A DNA stretch of 64,000 nt from JAGXLC01 sp041686375. Its GTDB lineage: Bacteria; Bacteroidota; Bacteroidia; Bacteroidales; UBA12077. The stretch lies in contig JAWLEB010000001.1 in the NCBI GenBank assembly GCA_041686375.1, positions 128,745 through 192,744 of the forward strand, in the 5' to 3' direction. Positions within the stretch are counted from its first letter, which is position 1. Every line of letters begins with the position of its first letter. The notes beneath the pieces were generated by a model. That model had not been told where the DNA came from. It searched no databases and saw nothing but the letters and a program-made list of their open reading frames with translations. Position numbers and translations under genes: made by a program. Positions 1 to 8,023 of the stretch are shown piece by piece.

Positions 1-96
1 TTTTGTGTAATGCTCTGGCTTACAAAAGCTACATGGCCAATTTTGTTCCTGTTGCTTTGTCTTATCTATATATTGATTATTGTTTGTATTGTCCAT
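1..96 (-). CDS. N-terminal fragment of an unidentified protein (runs off the window)
   Basis: An ATG at 94-96 opens a minus-strand frame that stays open to the window edge, giving 32 residues. The fragment is rich in Asn and Gln and then has a Trp-Pro-Cys-x-x-Cys stretch that could be the start of a zinc or iron-sulfur site. It lies downstream of holB in the same direction, 80 bp away. In many Bacteroidota a PSP1/RicT-like protein follows holB, so that is one possible identity, but the visible residues do not settle it. The coding call itself rests only on the open frame and the position. Confidence 0.35.
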   Translation of the reverse strand, partial: MDNTNNNQYIDKTKQQEQNWPCSFCKPEHYTK

Positions 97-176
97 AATT
101 TATACTTTTTAACTCATTTTCATTAATAAACATGAGTTAGAAAATGGGATTTTAGTTCCTGCAAAATTAATGAAAA

Positions 177-1301
177 TTATAGTCTTAACAATTTCATCAG
201 TTTAATGGAGAGATCGAGAAAAAGGGTTTTATTATGCGCATTCATTTGAATATCACGTGATGCATTATTAATCTCAGTGAAAATTTTATGAGCATTGTTA
301 TTGTTAATAAACTGAGAAAATTTTATGGAGAAATCTTTTTCTTCCTGGGTAAGATATGTTATTTTTTCCATTTCCAAATTAAGCATAAAATTTTCTCTTA
401 CCATTCTTGCCGCATATTGAAGGAATATTTTTTGTCTTTCTCTTCCAAGTGATGACATTTCATCTACCCAGTTCAGGATGTCGGTTACCTTTTTGGCATA
501 GCTTAGACGCATTAATTCAACAAAACGTTTGAAATTGTTTTGTTCTTCCTCTCCGGTACGAAAATAGTGTAGCGCATCCAGGTAGCTCCCGTTCGCCAGG
601 TGCACAATCTCTTGTGCCTTTTTTACTTCCAGCCCCATATGGTCTGTTAATGCATTAAACATACTTTGATCATCAATGCCGGGCACTTTAATATTTTGGG
701 TTCTTGAAAGTATTGTTGGAAGCAGAAGGTCGGAGTTTTCAGAGACCAGAAAAAACAATGTGTTTGGTGGTGGTTCTTCAATGATTTTAAGCAGCTTATT
801 TGCTGCACTGGTATGCATTCTTTCCGGAAGCCATATTATCATCGTTTTATAGGGAGACTCATAACTTTTATAATTTAACTTTTTTATGATGTTGTGGCTT
901 TCATTTGCCGGAATAATTCCCTGTTTGTTTTCCAGTTCCAACTTGTGGTACCAGTGGTTTGGGCTAAGGTATGGGTTTTCGAGTATGGTGTTTCTCCATA
1001 ATTCTGCGTAATTGTCACTGGTTTCAGGATTGGTCTGTGATGCCTTTTTTACGGGATAGACAAAATGTAAGTCAGGGTGTACAAGCCTCCGATATTTTTT
1101 ACAAGAATTACATATACCACATGAATCATTTTCCTGTCTGTTTTCACAATTAATATACTGAGCATAAGCAATTGCAAGGGCTAATTTGCCTGTTCCCTGA
1201 GGACCCAGGAAAATTTGGGTGTGGCTTATTCTCTCATCTTTAACTGTTTTTATCAGTTGTTGCTTTATTTTGTACTGTCCAATAATTTCTTTGAATTGCA
1301 T
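177..1301 (-). CDS. holB: DNA polymerase III delta' subunit (clamp-loader)
   Basis: This 374-residue protein is the delta' subunit of the replication clamp loader, which helps load the sliding clamp. The N-terminus carries the AAA+ start (IIGQ near residue 6), a Walker-A-like loop GPQGTGKL near residues 33-40, and a four-cysteine zinc module (C-x8-C-x2-C-x2-C) near residues 52-66. A sensor/arginine region (LLPTILSRTQ) lies near residue 200. The C-terminal third is helical and poorly conserved, as expected for the collar domain. It is divergent from the PGK fusion gene, with 115 bp between the starts. A TAACTTTG element on the minus strand at 1363-1370 could be its -7 promoter box, but no -33 partner is visible. 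Confidence 0.9.
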   Translation of the reverse strand: MQFKEIIGQYKIKQQLIKTVKDERISHTQIFLGPQGTGKLALAIAYAQYINCENRQENDSCGICNSCKKYRRLVHPDLHFVYPVKKASQTNPETSDNYAELWRNTILENPYLSPNHWYHKLELENKQGIIPANESHNIIKKLNYKSYESPYKTMIIWLPERMHTSAANKLLKIIEEPPPNTLFFLVSENSDLLLPTILSRTQNIKVPGIDDQSMFNALTDHMGLEVKKAQEIVHLANGSYLDALHYFRTGEEEQNNFKRFVELMRLSYAKKVTDILNWVDEMSSLGRERQKIFLQYAARMVRENFMLNLEMEKITYLTQEEKDFSIKFSQFINNNNAHKIFTEINNASRDIQMNAHNKTLFLDLSIKLMKLLRL

Positions 1302-1416
1302 ATCTGTTATTTATGGCTATATTTCTATGTTTTCATTATCTTCGCTGTTTGTAACAACTCTTCAAAGTTAATTAAAATAAAATTTTTATATTTAACTAAA
1401 AAAATAATACCAACCC

Positions 1417-3801
1417 ATGTATTCAATAGACAATTATAACTTTAAAGGTAAGAAAGTTTTAATGAGAGTGGATTTCAACGTTCCCCTCGATAAAAATCAA
1501 AAGATAACCGATGATACCAGGATAGTGACAGCTTTGCCCTCTATCCAGAAAGTTTTAAGCGAGAAAGCAGCACTAATTTTGCTTACACATCTGGGTAGAC
1601 CTAAAGGCAAGTATGATGAAAAATTATCGGTAAAGCATATTGTTCCCTATCTTTCAAATATATTGGAACGTGAGGTTCAATTTGTCGATGGGTGCATAGG
1701 CGATAAAGTTAAAAAGAAAGTAAGTGAATTAAAGCCCGGCGAAGTTTTGATATTAGAAAACTTGCGATTTCATCCGGAGGAAAAGAGGGGCGGTAGTGAA
1801 TTTGCCCGGCAACTTGCTGAGTTAGGGGATGTATATATTAATGATGCATTTGGAACAGCCCATAGGGCTCATGCTTCTACTTATACGGTGGCTAAATATT
1901 TTTCCAAAGATAAGATGTTGGGTTATTTGGTAGAAAGTGAAATTAAGAATATGGACAGGGTGCTGAATGAGCCAGAACATCCATTTACAGCAATTATAGG
2001 AGGGTCAAAGATTTCTACTAAAATACACATTATAAAAGCCTTAATTGAAAAAGTTGATAATTTAATAATTGCTGGAGGTATTGCTTATACATTTAGTAAG
2101 GCTACCGGCGGCAAAATTGGGAATTCCATTGTTGAGAATAATTATTTAGATGTGGCGCTTGAGATAATAGAAAAGGCAAATAAATTTAAAGTGAATCTTT
2201 ATTTACCGACCGACTGTATTATTGCGGATGAATTTAAGAATGATGCTAATATTAAACATACTGAAATAGACAGCATCCCTGACAACTGGATTGGAATGGA
2301 TATTGGAATTAAATCTGCCAACCAGTTTGCAAATGTTATTGAAAATTCAAAAAAGATACTTTGGAATGGTCCCATAGGAGTTTTTGAGATGTCTAATTTT
2401 TCTATGGGGACCTTAAAAATTGCTATGGCAGTGGCTTCAGCAACAGACCGTGGTGCTTTTTCTGTGTTAGGAGGTGGAGATAGTATTTCTGCTGTTAATA
2501 AATATGGACTATCAAACCGTATTAGTTTCGTTTCAACGGCTGGAGGCGCTTTACTGGAATATCTGGAGGGAAAAGAATTACCTAGTTTACGGGCAATTCG
2601 TGAACAACTGACGATTGATAATTATGATTTTAATGGGAAAAGAGTTTTAATGCGAGTTGATTTTAATGTCCCTATGGATGAAAATTATAATGTTTTGGAC
2701 AACACCCGTATCATAACTGCTTTGCCAACTGTGCGGAAGATTCTAACAGATGGTGGTTCTATAATATTTTTGACTCACCTTGGGCGGCCGGTTGGCGAAT
2801 ATGATGAGCGTTTATCTCTCAAACATATCGTGCCTTATCTTTCCCGTATTCTGGATAAAGAAATAAAATTTGTTGATAACTGTCTGGGGCGCAGAGCTAA
2901 ATTAGCTGCAGAAAACTTACAACCGGGAGAGATTCTGTTATTAGAAAATCTGAGATTTCATAAAGAAGAATTTGAAGGAGACGAACAATTTGCCAAAGAA
3001 CTCGCTGAATTAGGCGATGTTTATATTAATAATTCTTTTGGTACAGCCCACAGGGCTCATGCTTCCACTTATACAATTGCCAAATTTTTCCCTGACAATA
3101 GAATGTTAGGATATTTGGTTGAAAATGAAATAAACAATATCAATAGAGTTCTGAAAAGGCCTAAAAGACCATTTACTGCTATTTTAGGAGGATCTCAGGT
3201 CTCTACCAAGATACATATCATTCTTTCATTGTTACAAAAAGTTGATAACCTGATTATTGCCGGGGGTATTGCTTATACTTTTGTCAAAGCCATGGGTGGA
3301 GATGTCGGCGATTCATTAGTGGAGGAGGATTATCTTGATGTTGCTAAAGATATCTTGGATAAAGCAGAAGAATTAGATGTAAGTTTATTATTGCCAATCG
3401 ATTGTGTTATCGCCGACGATTTCAATAATAATGCTAATATAAAGCATAGTGATATTAACAAAATAGAAAAGGGCTGGAGAGGGATGGATATTGGTATTAA
3501 ATCTGCCAACAAATTTGCAGAAGTAATAGAAAGTTCATCTTCCCTGCTCTGGAATGGGCCAATTGGTGTTTTCGAGATGTCGAATTTTTCCAGTGGTACA
3601 CTTCGCATAGCTTTGGCTGTTACCCGTGCTACTGATAAAGGTGCATTTTCTTTAATCAGTGGAGGTGACTCTATTGCAGCATTGAATAAATATAATCTGG
3701 CTCATAAAGTAAGCTATGTGTCTACAGCAGGTGGTGCTCTGCTGGAATTTATTGAAGGGAAGCAATTACCTTCCCTGAAGGCTATTGAGGAAAATATTTA
3801 A
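1417..3801 (+). CDS. pgk: Tandem-fused double phosphoglycerate kinase; second half has catalytic-site changes
   Basis: One uninterrupted 794-residue frame encodes two full PGK domains joined without a linker. Copy 1 is about residues 1-396 and copy 2 about 397-794 (register offset 396), roughly two thirds identical by eye. PGK transfers phosphate between 1,3-bisphosphoglycerate and ADP in glycolysis. Copy 1 has every motif: RVDFNVP, the DTR arginine, HLGRP, LENLRFH, NDAFGTAHRAHAS (142-154), GGSK with the catalytic lysine at 198, WNGPIGVFE and GGGD (352-355). Copy 2 keeps most of these but has Gln594 in place of that lysine, SGGD (748-751) for GGGD, and NNSFG for NDAFG. Copy 2 is therefore probably inactive or altered, while copy 1 should be active. 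The start at 1417 is the first ATG, 115 bp from divergent holB. A sequencing artefact joining two genes is unlikely, because the junction is in frame and there is no leftover spacer. Confidence 0.93.
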   Translation: MYSIDNYNFKGKKVLMRVDFNVPLDKNQKITDDTRIVTALPSIQKVLSEKAALILLTHLGRPKGKYDEKLSVKHIVPYLSNILEREVQFVDGCIGDKVKKKVSELKPGEVLILENLRFHPEEKRGGSEFARQLAELGDVYINDAFGTAHRAHASTYTVAKYFSKDKMLGYLVESEIKNMDRVLNEPEHPFTAIIGGSKISTKIHIIKALIEKVDNLIIAGGIAYTFSKATGGKIGNSIVENNYLDVALEIIEKANKFKVNLYLPTDCIIADEFKNDANIKHTEIDSIPDNWIGMDIGIKSANQFANVIENSKKILWNGPIGVFEMSNFSMGTLKIAMAVASATDRGAFSVLGGGDSISAVNKYGLSNRISFVSTAGGALLEYLEGKELPSLRAIREQLTIDNYDFNGKRVLMRVDFNVPMDENYNVLDNTRIITALPTVRKILTDGGSIIFLTHLGRPVGEYDERLSLKHIVPYLSRILDKEIKFVDNCLGRRAKLAAENLQPGEILLLENLRFHKEEFEGDEQFAKELAELGDVYINNSFGTAHRAHASTYTIAKFFPDNRMLGYLVENEINNINRVLKRPKRPFTAILGGSQVSTKIHIILSLLQKVDNLIIAGGIAYTFVKAMGGDVGDSLVEEDYLDVAKDILDKAEELDVSLLLPIDCVIADDFNNNANIKHSDINKIEKGWRGMDIGIKSANKFAEVIESSSSLLWNGPIGVFEMSNFSSGTLRIALAVTRATDKGAFSLISGGDSIAALNKYNLAHKVSYVSTAGGALLEFIEGKQLPSLKAIEENI

Positions 3802-4027
3802 TTTTAGTTTATAATTTTAATGATTTATTTAACCCGAATTATTCAAAAATTTAAGTTCACCTAAGTCGGCATCACCTTTGCTTTGTCAATATTGCGGAGT
3901 AAGGGTTTAATCTGCATTTAATCCAAATATTTTATAAATATGAATTATGTTAGGTATTAATCAAATGAACAATTCATCGGAATATAAACTATTATATAGT
4001 AAGATGTAGAATAAAAAAGTTAAAGCC

Positions 4028-5317
4028 ATGATAGAAAAATACAATTTACCCTTGATACAAAATGCCGATCTGGATGGAAAGGTCGTTTTGGTAAGAGTTG
4101 ACCACAATGTTGTAAAAAAAGGAGAAATCCATGACCCTTATCGTATTGACGCTACAATTGGAACACTATATCATATCAATGCAAAAGGAGGAAAAATTAT
4201 TTTGATGACTCATGTGGGTCGTCCCAGAGATAAGAAAACGGGAAAGATAGAAATTAGTGATGATTTATCAGTTCAACCCATTGTGGATTATTTGCAGAAT
4301 AAACTTCATATATCTCTTAAAGTTCCGGAGTTTCAGCAACACGGGGATAAAGGCTATCTGGGAATTGAAACTTCCGTCAACCATTTAATACGTGAATTAC
4401 GTGAAGGTAAGATTGATGGTATTTATTTGCCTAATACTCGTTGGTTTTATGGTGAAGAAGCAGGAGGGGAAGAAGCCGATAGGTTTGCTCATCAATTGGC
4501 CGGTCTGGCAGATATTTTTGTTAATGATGCTTTTGGTTCATGGCAACCACATGCTTCCACTGTTGAAGTGAATAAATACCTTCCTTCTTATGCAGGTTTT
4601 TTGATGCAAAGTGAAATAGAAAACCTGGAGCGAATTTACAATCCAAGGAAACCATTTGTTGCTGTAGTAGCAGGGGCAAAATTTGATACCAAGGCGGAAC
4701 CCTTGTATGCTCTACTGGAGAAGGTAGATTATCTTATTTTAGGAGGCGTTATATACAACGCTTATCTTGCGGCTAAATATGGTTTTGAAATTAATGGAAT
4801 CACGGAGGAAGACCGTAAGCTGGCAAAAGAATTTATAGATTATGCAGAAAAGTATCAAAATAAAGTAGTGGAACTTCCTTATATTATTGAGTCTGATACA
4901 CTTGAGGGCAGGATTGAAGGGAAATACAGAGAACACTATATTCATGATTTAAAATTCGGTACCAAACTGAATTATGTTTTGGATGTGTCACACAAATCCT
5001 TTGAAGAGGAAAGGGTACAGGAAGTATTTCATAATGCACAGACTATATTTGTAAATGCTGTCATGGGTTTCACTCCATATTTTAATGAAGGAACCATAGC
5101 TCTTGACCAGCTTATTGATGAAAATGTTGATGCTGTGAAGTTATATGGTGGAGGAGATACAATGCAAGAATTGAAACGCCTGTTGCCTGGCTTGTATATT
5201 GTTGCACTGGATCATCCAAAATATTATATTTTCACCGGCGGAGGAGCCGTTTTGAAGGCTATACAAGAAGGAACAACACTTGGGCTTGAACCTGTCAAAG
5301 CCCTTAAAAATTCGTGA
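4028..5317 (+). CDS. Divergent phosphoglycerate kinase-family protein
   Basis: This 429-residue protein has the PGK fold but is far from both copies in the upstream gene. Kept features are the N-terminal VRVDHNV (usual DFNV), the arginine in DPYRID, the HVGRP loop, TRWFYGEE in place of LRFHxEE, the lysine loop AGAKFDTK, and the nucleotide-helix motif YGGGDT near residues 374-379. The substrate loop is changed: the canonical GTAHRAHAS is replaced by GSWQPHAS near residues 170-177, which removes one residue and the 3-phosphoglycerate-binding arginine. The late WNGPxGxFE motif is VNAVMGFTPYFNEG. Phosphotransfer chemistry looks possible, but the acceptor may not be 3-phosphoglycerate. It follows the fused PGK by 226 bp, a stretch with no other visible gene. 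Function on the natural substrate is inferred, not shown. Confidence 0.85.
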   Translation: MIEKYNLPLIQNADLDGKVVLVRVDHNVVKKGEIHDPYRIDATIGTLYHINAKGGKIILMTHVGRPRDKKTGKIEISDDLSVQPIVDYLQNKLHISLKVPEFQQHGDKGYLGIETSVNHLIRELREGKIDGIYLPNTRWFYGEEAGGEEADRFAHQLAGLADIFVNDAFGSWQPHASTVEVNKYLPSYAGFLMQSEIENLERIYNPRKPFVAVVAGAKFDTKAEPLYALLEKVDYLILGGVIYNAYLAAKYGFEINGITEEDRKLAKEFIDYAEKYQNKVVELPYIIESDTLEGRIEGKYREHYIHDLKFGTKLNYVLDVSHKSFEEERVQEVFHNAQTIFVNAVMGFTPYFNEGTIALDQLIDENVDAVKLYGGGDTMQELKRLLPGLYIVALDHPKYYIFTGGGAVLKAIQEGTTLGLEPVKALKNS

Positions 5318-5479
5318 TTTAGTTCATCGCAATAGAAATTTTGTTTTATTTTTGCTACAATCACCAGCGCTTTTTTCATTGGTTACAGGAAAAAATGACA
5401 TTATAATGCTGGTGGTCATTATGGCAAAATTTGCGTTACAGCTTTTACAGCAAGATAGTTAATTTGGCTAAAAATTATT

Positions 5480-6106
5480 ATGAAAGGATTTGTAGTTTAC
5501 GATATTCGGGGAATATTCAATTCGGATTTTGATAAAAATGATGTTTATAAATTCGGATGTTTTATACCAGAGCTTTCAGATGCGGATAAAGTTTTGGTGG
5601 GAATAGATGTACGTGAAGGCCGGGATGAAATTTTTGACTACTTGCTTAAGGGATTAACTGACAGAGGAGTTGATGTGTACGAGGTAGGGCTCGCCATTAC
5701 CCTAATGGTATATTATCTTGTTGGGAAATATTCGTTTAAGCTTTCTGTACAAATTACTGCTTCGCACAACCCAAAGGAGTATAATGGTTTCAAAGTATCC
5801 GGAGAAGAAGTTTTACAGGATATTCGTTGCTCAAAATCTGTCCAGGAGTATTTAGAAAAATTTGATGCTCGGGTTCATACCTGGAGGGTTGGAATAGCAT
5901 TTGCATCGTCACGGCTGAAAGGGATTGACGAGCCTTATGGTGGAGACCTTGCAGGTCATTATTCCTTTAAAGATTTTTATTATTCTGATTCGGGTATTAT
6001 GGCTGTCTTGATAGTTTTGGGCATAACAGCACAATTCAAAGAGCAGGAGAAGTCCATTTCTGATGTTATGGATGAAATTAAAAATTTGATAGTACCCTAT
6101 CACTGA
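5480..6106 (+). CDS. Phosphomannomutase/phosphoglucomutase-like protein reduced to domains I and III
   Basis: Alpha-D-phosphohexomutases normally have four domains and about 460 residues; this frame has only 208. Residues 1-109 match domain I, with YDIRG at 8-12 and the phosphoserine loop TASHNP (catalytic Ser95). At about residues 109-111 the sequence jumps directly to the end of domain III: VLQDIRCSKSVQEYLE, then RVGIAF, then GGDLAGHYSFKDFYYSDSG near 154-171. Domain II, which holds the DGDGDR metal loop, and all of domain IV (phosphate binding) are missing. The sugar loop reads DLAGH rather than ExSGH, and the usual VGH histidine is Ile. Mutase activity is therefore not expected. The frame is clean, and its TGA overlaps the rnhB ATG by one base, so translation may be coupled. 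It may be an in-frame deletion relic or a retained mini-protein. Confidence 0.75.
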   Translation: MKGFVVYDIRGIFNSDFDKNDVYKFGCFIPELSDADKVLVGIDVREGRDEIFDYLLKGLTDRGVDVYEVGLAITLMVYYLVGKYSFKLSVQITASHNPKEYNGFKVSGEEVLQDIRCSKSVQEYLEKFDARVHTWRVGIAFASSRLKGIDEPYGGDLAGHYSFKDFYYSDSGIMAVLIVLGITAQFKEQEKSISDVMDEIKNLIVPYH

Positions 6107-6714
6107 TGGCCTTGAAACAATATTATAACAAGGGAGTAGTTGAGGCTGGCTGTGATGAGGCTGGCAGAGGATGTCTTGCAGGTCCGGTTTTCGCCGCTGC
6201 CGTGATCTTTCCAAAAGATTATGATAACCAGGATGTAAATGATTCAAAAAAGCTTAAGGCAGGTAAACGTGACCAATTATGTAAACAAATAGAAGAAGAC
6301 GCTTTAACTTATGCTGTATCAAGGGTGGATGCGGAAGAAATTGACGAGCTAAACATTTTTAGAGCCTCAATAGTAGCTATGCACAGGGCTATAGCTAAAT
6401 TATCCATTGACCCTGATCATTTACTTATTGATGGCAAATATTTTTATAGCTACAAATCTTTCTCCCATACGTGTGTAATCAAAGGCGATTCCAAATTTCT
6501 ATCTATTGCCGCTGCTTCTATACTTGCTAAAACTTACAGGGATGCGTTTATGATCAAATTGCATGAGGATTATCCTGAATATCAATGGCATAGCAACAAA
6601 GGATATCCAACAAGACACCACAGAGAGGCGATAAAAATCCATGGCATTACTCCATATCACCGGAACAGCTTCCGGCTATTACCAGAAGCTTATCAGGTGA
6701 AACTGGATATTTGA
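6106..6714 (+). CDS. rnhB: Ribonuclease HII
   Basis: RNase HII cuts the RNA strand of RNA-DNA hybrids and starts removal of single ribonucleotides from DNA. The 202-residue protein has the family's metal-binding acidic residues in order: GCDEAGRG near the N-terminus (Asp and Glu), LIDGK in the middle and SILAKTYRD near residues 138-146. The C-terminal NKGYPTRHH stretch is also typical. The ATG overlaps the stop of the upstream mutase-like frame (TGATG), which fixes this start and suggests co-translation. The gene converges with ferritin, with only 10 bp between them. Confidence 0.95.
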   Translation: MALKQYYNKGVVEAGCDEAGRGCLAGPVFAAAVIFPKDYDNQDVNDSKKLKAGKRDQLCKQIEEDALTYAVSRVDAEEIDELNIFRASIVAMHRAIAKLSIDPDHLLIDGKYFYSYKSFSHTCVIKGDSKFLSIAAASILAKTYRDAFMIKLHEDYPEYQWHSNKGYPTRHHREAIKIHGITPYHRNSFRLLPEAYQVKLDI

Positions 6715-6724
6715 GTTGTTTAAT

Positions 6725-7240
6725 TTATTTGTCTTCTTTCGTTTCGTCTTCAAACTTTCTTTCGGCTAATTCTCTGTCAACCATAAGCAATGCATGCCCA
6801 CTGCCTTCTAACATTTTCAGCTTTTGCAGAAGTTCATCGGCAGAGGCCTCTTCTTCTACTTGCTCTGACACAAACCACTGAAGCATATTATCTGTACTAT
6901 GATCTTTTTCTTCTCTCGCCAAATCAACTAAATCATGAATCATTTTTGTCACTTTTTGTTCATGCTGGTAGACTTCTTCCATCACTTTGACCGGGTTGTC
7001 CCATTTAGCTGGCGGCTCCTCTATAGCCTTTAGTGAAACTTTACCTCCCCGATCAAATATATAGTTGTAGATCTTCATTGCGTGAGTCATCTCTTCCTGT
7101 GCCTGAATATACATCCAATGTGCAAATCCTGAAAGATTCATGTCCTCAAAATATGCGGACATGGAAAGATAAAGATAAGCGGAATACATCTCTGCATTTA
7201 CTTGTTCATTAAGAGCTTTTTCCATTTTTTTTGATAACAT
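6725..7240 (-). CDS. ftnA: Ferritin (iron-storage protein)
   Basis: This 171-residue, non-haem bacterial ferritin stores iron in the cytoplasm as a 24-mer shell and oxidises Fe(II) at a di-iron centre. Ferroxidase ligands are visible: Glu in EQVNAEMYSAYLY near residue 17, the pair in EEMTHAM near residues 50-53, Glu in VYQHEQ near 94, and a later Gln/Glu in SEQVEEE near 127. The C-terminus is short and charged. Unlike most genes here it has a full consensus Shine-Dalgarno sequence and a plausible promoter, which fits a highly expressed single-gene unit. Confidence 0.95.
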   Translation of the reverse strand: MLSKKMEKALNEQVNAEMYSAYLYLSMSAYFEDMNLSGFAHWMYIQAQEEMTHAMKIYNYIFDRGGKVSLKAIEEPPAKWDNPVKVMEEVYQHEQKVTKMIHDLVDLAREEKDHSTDNMLQWFVSEQVEEEASADELLQKLKMLEGSGHALLMVDRELAERKFEDETKEDK

Positions 7241-7247
7241 AATTTTT

Positions 7248-7254
7248 CCTCCTT
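7248..7254 (-). promoter_or_regulatory. Consensus Shine-Dalgarno of ferritin
   Basis: On the minus strand AAGGAGG lies seven bases before the ferritin ATG. Most other genes in this window lack any such motif, as is usual in Bacteroidota, so this strong site stands out. Confidence 0.6.
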
Positions 7255-7280
7255 TTTAGTAAGTTTATATCAATTATCGA

Positions 7281-7312
7281 CAAAGTAAGTTAATTCTGGT
7301 TACTTTTAACAA
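7281..7312 (-). promoter_or_regulatory. Candidate ferritin promoter
   Basis: The minus strand reads TTG (7312-7310), a 21-base spacer, then TTACTTTG (7288-7281). The Bacteroidota consensus is TTG, 17-23 bases, TAnnTTTG, so one base differs. The 5' leader would be about 35 bases. Confidence 0.4.
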
Positions 7313-7346
7313 TATTCTTTATGAATTGTTTTCTATTAAAAAACCT

Positions 7347-7826
7347 ATGTTTATTTTGCCATTTAAATATATAAGAATTGAAACTCCTCTGAGCTCCGAG
7401 GAAGTGCTCAGGAAGATTTCTGAATCTACGGATCAAGATAGGAAAAGTATTTATTGGGGGAAACGTTTTTATAAGACATTCAGTGGTAAGGTGGGAGCCC
7501 GAAGTTTTATCATTAGTCCTGTAGTACCTTACTGGAACATATCGCCTGTTGACATTGAAGGCAATTTTTCCTCTGGTAACAAGTATGTGAGCAGGTTACA
7601 TTTACGTATGGTTTGTCCTTATTTGCGATTTGTTATTCCTTTGGTAATATTGACGTTAGTTTTGTTTTTCATTAATTTTGGAACTGAAATCATTTTATTT
7701 AAGGGTATTCTTATTACTCTTGCTACAGCATATCTACTAGTCAATATTCCGTTTCAGCTTCAGTCAAAAAGGAGCCTTGATTACATAGTGCGGATGGTTG
7801 AGGGGAAAATTGTACATTACAAGTAG
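7347..7826 (+). CDS. Hypothetical inner-membrane protein with two membrane segments
   Basis: I do not recognise the family. The 159-residue protein has a mixed N-terminal half (about residues 1-90) followed by two close hydrophobic segments near residues 93-113 and 116-135, then a short basic tail. The frame is also open from a TTG at 7326, but the ATG at 7347 is the more natural start. It stands alone between ferritin (opposite strand) and the SusC operon. The N-terminal half could be a small soluble domain anchored by the hairpin. Confidence 0.6.
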   Translation: MFILPFKYIRIETPLSSEEVLRKISESTDQDRKSIYWGKRFYKTFSGKVGARSFIISPVVPYWNISPVDIEGNFSSGNKYVSRLHLRMVCPYLRFVIPLVILTLVLFFINFGTEIILFKGILITLATAYLLVNIPFQLQSKRSLDYIVRMVEGKIVHYK

Positions 7827-7931
7827 TTGTGATCCTACTGTTGCAGAAGGAATATATAGCTTAGAGAATTTTTATTTAATCTGAAGAGTCAGGAAAGATG
7901 ATTGTGTTTACCACTATCCTCCCTTGATTAA

Positions 7932-7948
7932 TAATTATCTGATAATTA
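7932..7948. promoter_or_regulatory. Perfect palindrome upstream of the susC promoter
   Basis: TAATTATC, one base, GATAATTA: eight-base arms with no mismatch. It ends eight bases before the TTG of the candidate promoter, where an activator or repressor could bind. The sequence is AT-rich, so chance cannot be excluded. Confidence 0.35.
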
Positions 7949-7956
7949 AATTCCTA

Positions 7957-7986
7957 TTGATTATTTTAAAAAAAATTATATCTTAG
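7957..7986 (+). promoter_or_regulatory. Candidate promoter of the SusC/SusD operon
   Basis: TTG at 7957-7959, a 19-base spacer, then TATCTTAG at 7979-7986, one mismatch from TAnnTTTG. The leader to the susC ATG would be about 30 bases. Confidence 0.4.
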
Positions 7987-8023
7987 CATTTTCAGTCTTT
8001 TATTCTAACTCAATTAGATTTTT

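Noticed and set aside
111..138. AACTCAT/ATGAGTT inverted repeat after holB as a terminator
   Set aside because: The arms are only seven AT-rich bases and no T-run follows in either direction.
4028..5317. Third PGK as a pseudogene
   Set aside because: The frame is full length and kinase motifs are kept; the changes lie at the substrate loop, which suggests divergence instead of decay.
5362..5414. CACCAGC/GCTGGTG inverted repeat before the mutase-like gene
   Set aside because: Arms of seven bases with a loop of about 40 bases are too weak to call a regulatory structure.
5280..5462. Small open frame between the third PGK and the mutase-like gene
   Set aside because: It overlaps the PGK end, has no family features or start signal, and looks like a chance frame.
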